From positions 1-64,000 of the forward strand of contig CAZXSK010000012.1 in NCBI GenBank assembly GCA_964642855.1: a stretch of DNA of 64,000 nt, given 5' to 3'. The stretch is from CAZXSK01 sp964642855 (lineage in GTDB: Bacteria > Planctomycetota > Phycisphaerae > SM23-33). The notes under the pieces are model-generated. The model was not told the DNA's origin. It searched no databases and was given only the letters and a program-made list of their open reading frames with translations. This document shows positions 54,349-64,000 of the stretch, in pieces. The number at the start of each line of letters is the position of its first letter. Position 1 is the first letter of the stretch. The position numbers and the translations under genes are program-made.

Positions 54349-54750
54349 CTAGACGCGACGTTTCTTCCGAGGCCGACAACCGTTGTGGGGAATCGGCGTG
54401 TTGTCTTCGATGGACAGAATCCGAAGCCCGGCGCCCTGCAATGCGGTGACCGCACCTTCACGCCCGCTGCCCGGTCCCTTGACCTTCACTTCCACTTCCG
54501 ATACGCCCATCTTCTTGACGTTGGCCGCAGCAGATTGCGCCGCACGCTGTGCTGCAAACGGCGTGCTCTTTCGCGAACCCTTGAAGCCATTCGAGCCGGC
54601 CGATTGGGTCGTCAACACGTCCCCGTTCATGTCCGTGATGGTAATCAACGTGTTGTTGAACGTCGCCTTGACATGCACGATCGCGCGGTTGATGTTGCGC
54701 CGGACGCGCTTGCTTCTGCTCTTGCCTTTGGATCGCTTCGATTGCGCCAT
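54349..54750 (-). CDS. rpsK: 30S ribosomal protein S11
   Basis: 133 residues; typical S11 core (IVHVKATFNNTLITITDMNG, KGSRKSTPFAAQRAAQ, GPGSGREGAVTALQGAGLRI) and the C-terminal PHNGCRPRKKRRV. Lies in the 30S platform. 3 bp after rpsM. Confidence 0.98.
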   Translation of the reverse strand: MAQSKRSKGKSRSKRVRRNINRAIVHVKATFNNTLITITDMNGDVLTTQSAGSNGFKGSRKSTPFAAQRAAQSAAANVKKMGVSEVEVKVKGPGSGREGAVTALQGAGLRILSIEDNTPIPHNGCRPRKKRRV

Positions 54751-54753
54751 GGT

Positions 54754-55137
54754 TTACCGCATCTCCTTGACCGATTTCTTCCCGGCCACTGTCTTGCGAG
54801 GACCCTTGCGGGTGCGGGCATTGGTCTTCGTCCGCTGGCCTCTCACCGGCAGGCTGCGCCGGTGGCGAAGCCCCCGGTAACACCCAATCTGGCGCAGACG
54901 CTGAATGTTCTGCTGGACCTGGCGACGGAGGTTGCCTTCCATCACGTAGTCATTGTCCAGGATCTGCGCGATCCGGGAGAGATCCTGCTCGGTCAGTTCA
55001 CGGGCTCGGATCTGACCGTCGATTTCGGCCTTTTCGCAGATCTCGTCCGCACACTTCTCGCCGATTCCGAAGATGTACCTCAGTGCAATACGGATCGGCT
55101 TCTTATCTGGGATGTCAACACCTGCCACACGTGGCAT
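54754..55137 (-). CDS. rpsM: 30S ribosomal protein S13
   Basis: 127 residues; MPRVAGVDIPDKKPIRIALR and the C-terminal GLRHRRSLPVRGQRTKTNAR are diagnostic. Contacts tRNA and the 50S subunit. Between rpmJ and rpsK. Confidence 0.98.
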   Translation of the reverse strand: MPRVAGVDIPDKKPIRIALRYIFGIGEKCADEICEKAEIDGQIRARELTEQDLSRIAQILDNDYVMEGNLRRQVQQNIQRLRQIGCYRGLRHRRSLPVRGQRTKTNARTRKGPRKTVAGKKSVKEMR

Positions 55138-55162
55138 ACGCTTCGCTCCTTACGTCCGGACT

Positions 55163-55276
55163 TCAGCCCTGACGCTGTTTGTGCTTCGGATTCGTGCAGA
55201 TCACCCGTACCACGCCCTTGCGGCGGATGATCCGGCAATTCTCGCAGATCCGCTTGACCGATGCCCGAACCTTCAT
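55163..55276 (-). CDS. rpmJ: 50S ribosomal protein L36
   Basis: 37 residues: MKVRASVKRICENCRIIRRK and then GVVRVICTNPKHKQRQG. C11, C14, C27 and H32 form the zinc site of the zinc-binding L36 form. Between map and rpsM; no infA lies upstream of it. Confidence 0.96.
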   Translation of the reverse strand: MKVRASVKRICENCRIIRRKGVVRVICTNPKHKQRQG

Positions 55277-55329
55277 AATCTTCCTCGTATTCAAGCCGGG
55301 CGAAAATCGCCCGATCGCTTCGGCTGCTC

Positions 55330-56112
55330 TCAACTGCCGTCTGTCAGAACGGCAACACCGTCATCGACAATCGCCAAAGTATTCTCAAAATGTGCCGAAG
55401 GCTGGCGGTCCTTCGTCCGAATGACCCAACCATCGGAGCCATACTGCACGTGCCGCGAACCCATATTCACCATGGGCTCAACGGCCAAAACCATACCCCG
55501 CGCCAGCTCAATGTCGCGGGCACGAAGCTCCCGGGACACGAAGTTCGGAACCTTCGGATCTTCGTGCATATCCCGGCCTATCCCGTGGCCCACAAACTCC
55601 TGAACCACCGAAAAGCCTTCCGCTTCGACATATTCTTGCATGGCCAGGGCAATGTTGCTCCACAACTCACCGGGCCTGGCCATCCGCGTTGCGATCTCCA
55701 GGGCCGTCGCTGTTACACTGACCAGCCGGCGAACGTCTTCCTGCGGATCACCCACCACGAACGTCCGGGCTGCATCGCCACACCAGCCATTTAACTCCAC
55801 GCCGAAGTCCACGCTCACGATGTCGCCATCGGCAATCACGCGATTCTTCGACGGGATCCCGTGCACCACCTCCTCGTTGATCGAGGAGCAAATGTTGCCA
55901 GGGAACGGGCCGGCTTTGCCCTGCCCCGGAACTCCGCGGAACAGACATCGTCCGCCGGCTTCGGTGCAGATACGCTCGGCCTGGTCGTCCAAGTCTTTGG
56001 TTGTCACGCCCGGGGCGACCATCTCGCCCAGCCGATCCAGCACGCGGGCAACGATTCGACCCGCCTGCCGCATCGATTCAATCTGGTCGGGCGTCTTGAT
56101 CCGGATCGCCAC
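55330..56112 (-). CDS. map: Methionine aminopeptidase, type I
   Basis: 260 residues. The pita-bread metal ligands can be seen: DIVSVDFGVELNGWCGDAART (two Asp), then the late HGIGRDMHEDP (His) and LAVEPMV (Glu). Removes the initiator methionine from nascent proteins. Between adk and rpmJ as in many spc operons; 54 bp before rpmJ. Confidence 0.97.
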   Translation of the reverse strand: MAIRIKTPDQIESMRQAGRIVARVLDRLGEMVAPGVTTKDLDDQAERICTEAGGRCLFRGVPGQGKAGPFPGNICSSINEEVVHGIPSKNRVIADGDIVSVDFGVELNGWCGDAARTFVVGDPQEDVRRLVSVTATALEIATRMARPGELWSNIALAMQEYVEAEGFSVVQEFVGHGIGRDMHEDPKVPNFVSRELRARDIELARGMVLAVEPMVNMGSRHVQYGSDGWVIRTKDRQPSAHFENTLAIVDDGVAVLTDGS

Positions 56113-56127
56113 GGCTGGTCTCCGCTG

Positions 56128-56792
56128 CTACTGCAGCGACTTCAAGGCCTCGATCATCGCCTCTTTGACCTGCTCGGGTGCCGGAGACCCGTCCACCTCG
56201 ATCACCTCTGCATCACCGCTCTGGCGGTAATACTCGATGACCGGCTCGGTCTGGGCGTAGTAGGCCCGCAGACGCTCCCGGACCGTCTCTTCCTGATCAT
56301 CCGAACGCTGGACCAGTTCCACATCGCCCTCACACGCGTCGCAGTACTTGCCACGCCCGGAGGGAATGAACTCCACGTGGAACGCCTTGCCGCACTTCGG
56401 GCAACTGCGCCGGCCTGTAATCCTGCCGACGATTTCGTCATCATTGGCCGTGATCACAACCACCGCATCCAAAGGCGTGCCCGCCTTGGCAAGCTGCTGG
56501 TCCAAGGCCTCCGCCTGGGGAACCGTACGCGGAAATCCGTCCAGCATCAACCCGGCGTCGGATTGCTCTTCCGCCTTGGCAATCGCCTTGGCCATCATCT
56601 CGACGACGATCTCATCCGGCACGAGCTTGCCTGCCGACATGTATTCGTTGAGCTTCTGGCCCAACTCGCTGCCGCTGGCTTTCTCTGCCCGGAAGATATC
56701 CCCGCTCGACAGGTGCACCATGCCGAACTTTTCCACCAGATTTTTCGCCTGGGTGCCCTTGCCGGCCCCGGGCGGTCCCATCAATACGATTC

Positions 56793-56796
<4 letters not shown>
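56128..56796 (-). CDS. adk: Adenylate kinase with zinc-binding lid
   Basis: 222 residues from 56796 (AAGGGG eight bases upstream). P-loop GPPGAGKGTQ, DGFPRT, and a LID with four cysteines (CPKCGKAFHVEFI, then YCDAC) that bind zinc. Makes 2 ADP from ATP and AMP. Start overlaps the secY stop by 4 bp. Confidence 0.98.
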
Positions 56797-58382
<1,586 letters not shown>

Positions 58383-58418
58383 TCGCACAATCCCTTATCT
58401 GTGCAGCCGGACTCTGAC

Positions 58419-58865
58419 TTACGCCTGTTCGACGGAGCCACCGGCTCCCTCGATCTTCTCTCTGGCCGAGGCGGAGAACTGGTTGGCCACGACCGTCAAC
58501 TTCTTCGACAATTCACCATTTCCAAGAATCTTCACTGGCTTGGCCGGGTCATCGATCAACCGGGCGCCCTTCAGCGCGTCGGCGTCGACCCGCCCACCGT
58601 CGTCGAAGCGCTCCTGGAGCTTCGAGACGTTGACGACCTGGAACTCGCGGCGGAAGTTCGCGTTATTGAAACCTCGCTGGGGAATCCGCTGGAGCACCGG
58701 ATTCTGACCGCCCTCGTAGCCCAGGCGACGCTTCGAACCCGAGCGGGCGCCGTAGCCCTTGTGCCCGCGGCCCGACGTCTTGCCGTGGCCGGACCCGTCG
58801 CCGCGTCCCAGTCGCTTGCGATGCTTATGCTTGCCTGCTTTGGATAGGATCTCTTCGAGTTTCAT
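58419..58865 (-). CDS. rplO: 50S ribosomal protein L15
   Basis: 148 residues from 58865. The glycine- and basic-rich N-terminus (RLGRGDGSGHGKTSGRGHKG) and the C-terminal VVANQFSASAREKIEGAGGS are diagnostic. Its ATG overlaps the rpsE stop by 1 bp (TAATG), leaving no room for rpmD. Confidence 0.98.
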   Translation of the reverse strand: MKLEEILSKAGKHKHRKRLGRGDGSGHGKTSGRGHKGYGARSGSKRRLGYEGGQNPVLQRIPQRGFNNANFRREFQVVNVSKLQERFDDGGRVDADALKGARLIDDPAKPVKILGNGELSKKLTVVANQFSASAREKIEGAGGSVEQA

Positions 58866-59365
58866 TACAGCGTCACTCCACGCAGAGCACTGACCTGCTC
58901 CTTGCTTCGAAGCTGATTCAGCGCGTTCATGCCTGCCTTGAGAAGGTTCTTCGGACACGTCGACCCGTAGGCCTTGGTCAACAGATTGTGGATGCCGGCC
59001 AGTTCGAACAGCGGAGCGACCTTCTTGCCTGCTATCACGCCGGTACCGTCGGCCGCGGGGACGATCACGATCTTCGATGCCCCGGACCGCCCGATCGCGC
59101 GGTGCGGAATCGTGCTTCCATCCAGTTGGACGGGGACCATCGCCTTCTTCGCCTCGGCGATGCCCTTCTCCACGGCCATGGGGACCTCATTGGCCTTGCC
59201 ATAGCCGATGCCAACCTGGCCGTTGCCGTCGCCGACCACAACCAGCGCGGCAAAGCTGAACCGCCGGCCGCCCTTGACGACCTTGGAGCAACGGTAGATC
59301 TGAACGACGTTCTCACGGAGCCCGTCGCTGTCTTCGAACTCTCTTCTTCCTCGCTGTCGCGCCAC
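58865..59365 (-). CDS. rpsE: 30S ribosomal protein S5
   Basis: 166 residues with the double-stranded RNA-binding fold (RRFSFAALVVVGDGNGQVGI, GYGKANEVPMAVEKGIAEAK) and the late GVHNLLTKAYGS-like segment (GIHNLLTKAYGS). Decoding-site protein. Between rplR and rplO. Confidence 0.98.
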   Translation of the reverse strand: MARQRGRREFEDSDGLRENVVQIYRCSKVVKGGRRFSFAALVVVGDGNGQVGIGYGKANEVPMAVEKGIAEAKKAMVPVQLDGSTIPHRAIGRSGASKIVIVPAADGTGVIAGKKVAPLFELAGIHNLLTKAYGSTCPKNLLKAGMNALNQLRSKEQVSALRGVTL

Positions 59366-59378
59366 GTGTCTGCTCCTG

Positions 59379-59750
59379 CTAGAACTTCAGGCCACCCTTG
59401 CGGGCGGCTTCGGCCAGTTCGCGGATCCGGCCATGGAAGGCGTACCCGTTACGATCGAAAACGACCTGCTGGATGCCCGCCTGGCCTGCCCTTTCGGCGA
59501 TTGTCTCGCCGACAGCCTTGGCGGCGTTCTTGTTGCTGGTCGCTTCGCCCAACTTCCCGGCGACATCCTTTTCCATGGTCGAGGAGGAAACCAACGTCTG
59601 GCCTGCCTCGTCGTCCACGATCTGGGCGTAGATGTTCTTGTTGCTCCGGTAGACCGTCAGGCGAGGTCGATCCGGCGTGCCGGAAACCGTCTTGCGGATC
59701 CGTGCCTTGCGCCGTCTGCGCCTCACGTTTTTCTTCGTCGTCGACTTCAT
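59379..59750 (-). CDS. rplR: 50S ribosomal protein L18
   Basis: 123 residues; 5S rRNA binder. Diagnostic segments RPRLTVYRSNKNIYAQIVDD and VVFDRNGYAFHGRIRELAEA AR-KGGL end. Basic N-terminus KKNVRRRRRKARIRK. Confidence 0.97.
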   Translation of the reverse strand: MKSTTKKNVRRRRRKARIRKTVSGTPDRPRLTVYRSNKNIYAQIVDDEAGQTLVSSSTMEKDVAGKLGEATSNKNAAKAVGETIAERAGQAGIQQVVFDRNGYAFHGRIRELAEAARKGGLKF

Positions 59751-59788
59751 CGTTGATCCGTCCTGGAAGCTCCCTGATGGAACTTGGG

Positions 59789-60367
59789 TTAACCACCTGC
59801 GCCCGCAAAGGCCTTGCCGACCTTCCGACGCACGTATTCTCCGGCGTACCGCACGCCCTTGCCCTTGTACGGCTCCGGGGGACGACGCTTGCGGATCCGG
59901 GCGGCGAACTCGCCAACCACCTGCTTATCAGCGCCCTTGATCGTGAACTTCGCCGGGTCGTTGTCGCCGCGTGCCTGGGGGGTCTGTACGTCCACGGTAA
60001 TTCCCATGGGCACGTCAAACTCCTCGGGATGGCTCTTGCCGCAATTGACCGTCAGCTTCTGGCCTTGGAGTTGCACGCCATAGCCGACGCCGTAGACCTC
60101 CAACCCCTTCTCAAAGCCCTTTGCACAACCTTCGATCATGTTGGCGATCAGGCTCCGAGTGAGGCCATGGAGACTCCGGCCGATGCGCGTTTCCTCATTG
60201 CGTTCGACCACAACGACCTTCTTGTCTTCGTCGATCGTGACGCTGACCTCCGGCCGATGGCTCCAGGACAACTTGCCCTGGGGGCCTTCGACGTTCACCG
60301 TCGGCGACTGGTACGTGACCTTTACGCCGCTGGGGATCGGAATCAGTTTCATGCCTATGCGTGACAT
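59789..60367 (-). CDS. rplF: 50S ribosomal protein L6
   Basis: 192 residues from 60367 (upstream codons to 60451 lack support). Starts MSRIGMKLIPIPSGVKVTYQ; C-terminal PEPYKGKGVRYAGEYVRRKV is the L6 signature. Binds the sarcin-ricin region of 23S rRNA. Confidence 0.97.
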   Translation of the reverse strand: MSRIGMKLIPIPSGVKVTYQSPTVNVEGPQGKLSWSHRPEVSVTIDEDKKVVVVERNEETRIGRSLHGLTRSLIANMIEGCAKGFEKGLEVYGVGYGVQLQGQKLTVNCGKSHPEEFDVPMGITVDVQTPQARGDNDPAKFTIKGADKQVVGEFAARIRKRRPPEPYKGKGVRYAGEYVRRKVGKAFAGAGG

Positions 60368-60416
60368 TGTCGTGCTTTCTCCGGCTGATGGCAGTCGTTG
60401 CCTGCGCTTCGTCGAC

Positions 60417-60815
60417 CTAACTGACGTAGCAGAGGACCTCGCCTCCGACACTCTTCTCGCGGCACTGGCGATCGCTCAGCACGCCGCTGGACGTCGACAC
60501 TATCGAGATACCAAGCCCGTTGAGCGGGCGAGGCAGCTCGGATTTCCCTCGGTACACCCTGCAGCCCGGCGTGCTGACTCGCTGAATCTTGGTCACCACG
60601 TCCTCGCCAAGGGGGCCGTACTTGAGGTACATGCGGAGCAGGCCCTGCTTGTTATCCTCTACCCGCTTGTAATCCTCAATGTATCCTTCTTCCTTCAGGA
60701 CGCGACAGATGCCCTCACAGACCTTGGAGGCCCGCACGTTCACGACCTCGTGACGTGCACGAAGGGCGTTACGAACTCGCGTCAGCATGTCGGCAATCGG
60801 ATCAGACAGACTCAT
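60417..60815 (-). CDS. rpsH: 30S ribosomal protein S8
   Basis: 132 residues; SDPIADMLTRVRNALRARHE at the start and STSSGVLSDRQCREKSVGGE near the end are diagnostic. Central 16S rRNA binder and, in E. coli, the spc-operon autoregulator. Confidence 0.98.
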   Translation of the reverse strand: MSLSDPIADMLTRVRNALRARHEVVNVRASKVCEGICRVLKEEGYIEDYKRVEDNKQGLLRMYLKYGPLGEDVVTKIQRVSTPGCRVYRGKSELPRPLNGLGISIVSTSSGVLSDRQCREKSVGGEVLCYVS

Positions 60816-60831
60816 GGGGATCGCTTCCTCT

Positions 60832-61017
60832 TTACCAACTGGCCTTCTTCATGCCCGGAATCTTGCCGTCGTTGGCGAGATTGCGGAGACAGATCCGGCA
60901 GATCTGGAACTTTCGGTAGACGCTGCGGGACCGTCCACACAACTGGCAGCGACGCTGGATACGCGTCGAAAACTTCGGCTTTCGGTTGGCCTTGGCAATG
61001 TGTGCTTTCGATGCCAT
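60832..61017 (-). CDS. rpsN: 30S ribosomal protein S14, zinc-binding type Z
   Basis: 61 residues, the short zinc form. C24-x2-C27 (RCQLCGRSRS) and C40-x2-C43 (ICRICLRNLA) bind zinc. Follows rplE by 36 bp. Confidence 0.97.
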   Translation of the reverse strand: MASKAHIAKANRKPKFSTRIQRRCQLCGRSRSVYRKFQICRICLRNLANDGKIPGMKKASW

Positions 61018-61053
61018 CTCGATATCCTTCCCAGCTCTTGGGCTGTGGATTCC

Positions 61054-61605
61054 TTACTCCTGGTCCCGACGAAAAGGCATGCCAAGAAGCGTCAGAAGCT
61101 CCCGGGCTTCCTCGTCGGTCTCCGCTGACGTCTGCAGCGCGATGTTCATGCCCTGCGTAAACGTCACCGAAGCCGGATCGATCTCCGGAAATACCGTCTG
61201 CTCGGTCAGACCCATATTGTAGTTACCCCGCCCATCAAACCCCGACGGGTTGAGACCGCGAAAGTCTTTGACCCGCGGAATCGCCAGGCTCACCAGGCGG
61301 TCGAAGAACTCGTACATCCGTTCCCGCCGCAGGGTGACCTTCAGCCCCACCTTGTTACCTTCGCGAAGCTTGAAGTTGCTGACCGATCTCTTCGCCCGTG
61401 TCATCACAGGCTGCTGGCCTGCGATCAACGCCAGTTGCGACTGGGCAGCGTCCAATTTGGCAGGGTCATCTTTGCCCTCGCCGATGCCCATGGAGATCAC
61501 GATCTTCTTCAATCGGGGGATTCGCATCGGGTTGTCATACCCGAACCGCTCCTTGAGAGCGGGAATCGCCGAACTGCCGTATTGTTCCTGAATTCGCGGA
61601 GCCAT
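61054..61605 (-). CDS. rplE: 50S ribosomal protein L5
   Basis: 183 residues; 5S rRNA binder. IPRLKKIVISMGIGEGKDDP, GQQPVMTRAKRSVSNFKLRE and the C-terminal GMNIALQTSAETDEEARELL are diagnostic. Confidence 0.98.
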   Translation of the reverse strand: MAPRIQEQYGSSAIPALKERFGYDNPMRIPRLKKIVISMGIGEGKDDPAKLDAAQSQLALIAGQQPVMTRAKRSVSNFKLREGNKVGLKVTLRRERMYEFFDRLVSLAIPRVKDFRGLNPSGFDGRGNYNMGLTEQTVFPEIDPASVTFTQGMNIALQTSAETDEEARELLTLLGMPFRRDQE

Positions 61606-61608
61606 CGT

Positions 61609-61953
61609 TTAGACCTGTTTGCTTCCCTTTGACACGCCACCGAGCGTCTTGCCGGACTTCTTGGCGTAACGCTCCTTGGTGCCATCGTCATTGATTCGGA
61701 AACCCACCCGGGTGGCCTCGTTGGTCGCGGGGTCCACCGGGAGCACATTCGAGATGCTGATGGGCATCTCCTTCTGTATCCGTCCGCCCTGGGGATGCTG
61801 GCGCGAAGGCCTCAGGTGCCGATACACACGGTTGATGCCCTGAACAAGAACCTTGCCCTCGTCACCAAGGACCCGGAGGACCTCGCCGACCTGGCCTTTG
61901 TCCTCGCCGGCAAGAACCTTGACCATGTCACCTTTCTTCACGTGCCGTGCCAT
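61609..61953 (-). CDS. rplX: 50S ribosomal protein L24
   Basis: 114 residues from the ATG at 61953 (GGAGGT nine bases upstream; a GTG at 61959 is too close to it). KOW motif: VKKGDMVKVLAGEDKGQVGE. 50S assembly initiator. Confidence 0.96.
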   Translation of the reverse strand: MARHVKKGDMVKVLAGEDKGQVGEVLRVLGDEGKVLVQGINRVYRHLRPSRQHPQGGRIQKEMPISISNVLPVDPATNEATRVGFRINDDGTKERYAKKSGKTLGGVSKGSKQV

Positions 61954-61955
61954 CG

Positions 61956-62342
61956 TCACACCACCTCCGAGGCCAGCGATACGATTTTCATGAAATTCTG
62001 CTCCCGAAGCTCACGCGCAACGGCTCCGAAGATACGCGTCCCGCGCGGGTTGCCGTCGCCGTCGATGATCACCACGGCGTTGCGATCGAACTGCACATAG
62101 CTTCCGTCCTTGCGACGAACCGGATGCGCGGTCCGCACTACTACACACCGAACGATCTCGCCTTCCTTGACCGCACCGCCCGGCTGGGCCTTCTTGACCG
62201 AGCAAACGATCACGTCACCCAGCGAGGCCGTCCGGCGGGTAAAGCCTTGCCGTCTCGTCGAGCCGCCCAACACCCGGATGCACCCTACGGCGCGGGCTCC
62301 GGTATTGTCGGCGACGTCCAATCGTGTCTCTTGCTGAATCAC
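61956..62342 (-). CDS. rplN: 50S ribosomal protein L14 (GTG start)
   Basis: 128 residues beginning MIQQETRLDVADNTGARAVG, which fixes the start at a GTG (62342) because the family N-terminus is intact. Late signature GAVARELREQNFMKIVSLAS. Bridges the subunits. Confidence 0.97.
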   Translation of the reverse strand: MIQQETRLDVADNTGARAVGCIRVLGGSTRRQGFTRRTASLGDVIVCSVKKAQPGGAVKEGEIVRCVVVRTAHPVRRKDGSYVQFDRNAVVIIDGDGNPRGTRIFGAVARELREQNFMKIVSLASEVV

Positions 62343-62346
62343 GGCT

Positions 62347-62652
62347 CTAGTCCTTGCTCTCGGTGGGTACCATCACGTCGGTGCTCTCGCGGACCACCCG
62401 AACCAGACGATAGGCCTTGGTCTTACTGATCGGCCTGCAGGGCACGATCTCGACGAGATCGCCCTGGCTGGCTTGGTTCTGCGGATCGTGTACCGCTACT
62501 CGAGCCCGCCGGCGAATGTACTTGCCGTATTGCGGGTGCTTCGTGAGGTACTCGATGTCCACGCGGATCGTCTTGTTGCCACCGGCGGAGGATACCGTCC
62601 CCTGCCGGATCGCGCGACGCATACGTTCTTCCTGTCCTTGGGCTTCGCTCAT
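62347..62652 (-). CDS. rpsQ: 30S ribosomal protein S17
   Basis: 101 residues; KTIRVDIEYLTKHPQYGKYI, RRRARVAVHDPQNQASQGDL and VEIVPCRPISKTKAYRLVRV are diagnostic. Overlaps neither neighbour; 4 bp before rplN. Confidence 0.97.
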   Translation of the reverse strand: MSEAQGQEERMRRAIRQGTVSSAGGNKTIRVDIEYLTKHPQYGKYIRRRARVAVHDPQNQASQGDLVEIVPCRPISKTKAYRLVRVVRESTDVMVPTESKD

Positions 62653-62664
62653 GTCGGTCTTCCA

Positions 62665-62883
62665 CTACGCTTTCGTGCCGGAGGCCTGTGCTGTAGCCAG
62701 CTCACGCTCGCGAATCACGGTTTTCAGGCGGGCGATGTCCCGCTTGGTTTTCGTCAGCAACGTGGGGTCCTCGAGCTTCTCGGTCACCGCCTGGCTACGC
62801 AGGTCAAACAAGTGACGCTGCAGGCGTGACAATTCGCTCTGGACTTCCTCGTCGTTGAGTTCTCGAATCTCCTGAATCTTCAT
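62665..62883 (-). CDS. rpmC: 50S ribosomal protein L29
   Basis: 72 residues, two helices: MKIQEIRELNDEEVQSELSR and TKTKRDIARLKTVIRERELA. Located at the exit-tunnel rim. Confidence 0.97.
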   Translation of the reverse strand: MKIQEIRELNDEEVQSELSRLQRHLFDLRSQAVTEKLEDPTLLTKTKRDIARLKTVIRERELATAQASGTKA

Positions 62884-62917
62884 GGCTGGTCGACCCTGCC
62901 TCTAGGCCCGTGAGGGC

Positions 62918-63334
62918 TTACCCATGCGAACGTTGCGCCATCCTGCAGCGGACGGGCATCTTGTTGGCCACCCGACGCAGCGCGTTCTTGGCCGTAATCT
63001 CGTCGACACCCGCGATCTCGATGAGAACCGTGCCCGGCTTGACCACCGCGACCCAGTCCTTCGTCTCGCCCTTGCCCTTGCCCATCCGCGTCTCCAGCGG
63101 CTTGGCACTGACGGGCTTGTCCGGGAACACCCGGATGTACACCTTGCCTTCGCGATGCAGGAAGTGCGTCGCTGCGACGCGGCCCGCTTCGATCTGCCGG
63201 GCTGTGATCCACCCGGCTTCCATCGACTGCAGGCCATAGTCACCGAAGGCAACCGTGTTGCCCCGTGTCGCGTTACCGCGCATCTTGCCCCGCTGCTGCT
63301 TGCGGTGCTTGACTCTCTTTGGCATCAACGGCAT
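62918..63334 (-). CDS. rplP: 50S ribosomal protein L16
   Basis: 138 residues from 63334 (AAGGAC seven bases upstream). MPKRVKHRKQQRGKMRGNAT and then YGLQSMEAGWITARQIEAGR are diagnostic. Organises the A-site of the 50S subunit. Confidence 0.98.
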   Translation of the reverse strand: MPLMPKRVKHRKQQRGKMRGNATRGNTVAFGDYGLQSMEAGWITARQIEAGRVAATHFLHREGKVYIRVFPDKPVSAKPLETRMGKGKGETKDWVAVVKPGTVLIEIAGVDEITAKNALRRVANKMPVRCRMAQRSHG

Positions 63335-63393
63335 GGCTGCTGTCCTTCCAATCGCTCAGCCGGCTTGCTCGGCCGGACTGGCCACCTGTTGCT

Positions 63394-64000
63394 TTACTCC
63401 GACGACTCTTCCTTGCCGCCCTCGGGCTTGGGAGCGTCCTGCTGCGAAGCCTCGCCCTTGGGCTCGGCCGATTCCTGCTTCGTCGACTCGTCCTTCGATG
63501 CCTGCTCGCTGGCCTGGGCGGATTCGTCGGCCTTTTTCTCCTTGGCCTCCGCCTCCTGCCGGGCCCGAAGCGCTCCAAGGCGCGAACCGCCCGGACGGGG
63601 CTGAGGCTTGGGGGCCTCGTCACGCCGCCCTCGTCCATGGCCACTGCGGCCACCACCGCCACCCGACCGCCGACGGCGGGCGCGGGTCATGTCTCGACCG
63701 GAAGGCCCAGCCTGCTGGCCATCGGCGTGGTCTTCGTCGCCGAACATGCCGCGATAGATCCAAACCTTCACGCCGATCGTGCCGTAGGTCGTGTAACACG
63801 GGACGAACCCGTAATCCACGTCCGCCTCCAGCGTCTGAAGGGGAACTGAACCGAGGTTCTGCATTTCGGTACGGCTCATCTCCGCACCGCCAAGCCGGCC
63901 CGAAATCTGGATCTTCACGCCTTTGGCACCGGCCTGGATGCAATTCTCGGCACGCTGTTTCATCGTCCGGCGGAAACTCGCGCGTCGCTTGAGCTGCTCG
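63394..64000 (-). CDS. rpsC: 30S ribosomal protein S3, 5'-truncated by the window, with long C-terminal tail
   Basis: The C-terminal ~200 codons; the gene runs past the window edge. GVKIQISGRLGGAEMSRTEM and VDYGFVPCYTTYGTIGVKVW are the S3 C-terminal domain. The normal end (GVKVWIYRG) is followed by about 110 extra residues: an Arg/Gly-rich basic stretch and a Glu/Lys/Ala/Ser-rich end. S3 lines the mRNA entry channel. Confidence 0.96.
   Translation of the reverse strand, partial: EQLKRRASFRRTMKQRAENCIQAGAKGVKIQISGRLGGAEMSRTEMQNLGSVPLQTLEADVDYGFVPCYTTYGTIGVKVWIYRGMFGDEDHADGQQAGPSGRDMTRARRRRSGGGGGRSGHGRGRRDEAPKPQPRPGGSRLGALRARQEAEAKEKKADESAQASEQASKDESTKQESAEPKGEASQQDAPKPEGGKEESSE

Overview
The window is GC-rich bacterial chromosome, most likely from a member of the Planctomycetota, perhaps a Phycisphaerae-like lineage. 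This is inferred from its contents: a sulfatase, several glycoside hydrolases, an ExbB/ExbD operon with zinc-ribbon von Willebrand A (VWA) membrane proteins, TPR proteins, a zinc-type S14, and no rpmD between rpsE and rplO. Two runs of exactly 100 N (25583-25682 and 32704-32803) show that it is a scaffold. The first gap is flanked by an exact 55-bp duplication and looks like an assembly-join artefact. The second is a genuine unsequenced gap.

Layout. 100-13620 is a carbohydrate and transport region: a sulfatase, a clan GH-D alpha-galactosidase-like enzyme, a two-gene glycyl-radical-enzyme module, two 603-residue ABC exporters, a GH130 enzyme, a polytopic membrane protein and a 20-codon remnant of a GFA-family gene. 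13682-21790 holds a four-PAS LuxR-type regulator, a candidate structured non-coding RNA, small proteins of unknown function, a yeast-type cytosine deaminase, alkaline phosphatase, a lytic transglycosylase, flagellin and a cysteine-rich protein. 21877-30181 holds a GH63-type glycosidase, hom followed by an apgM-type mutase (possibly the homoserine kinase), a toroid-like protein, enolase and an FtsB-like membrane protein.

30261-35928 (minus strand) has an unusual sigma factor with extra helix-turn-helix modules, a coiled-coil lipoprotein broken by the second gap, two envelope proteins and tRNA-Cys. 36037-44671 (minus) is the most interesting locus. It encodes two zinc-ribbon/TM/VWA proteins, a TPR protein, an ExbB/TolQ homologue, two ExbD/TolR homologues and a 1065-residue TPR protein, read from a near-consensus promoter at about 45008-45036. 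Both VWA proteins carry a TonB-like SxxxH motif in their single transmembrane helix, which suggests they are the force-transmitting partners of the ExbB/ExbD motor.

45128-50069 holds tRNA-Leu, a BcsA-like glycosyltransferase and a sugar importer without its ATPase. 50319-51770 holds a small coiled-coil protein, a lipoprotein cyclophilin and a HIT protein. 51862-64000 is the spc/alpha ribosomal operon on the minus strand, from rpsC (cut by the window edge) to rplQ, and it closes with a rho-independent terminator. All calls were made by reading the sequence; no database search was run.
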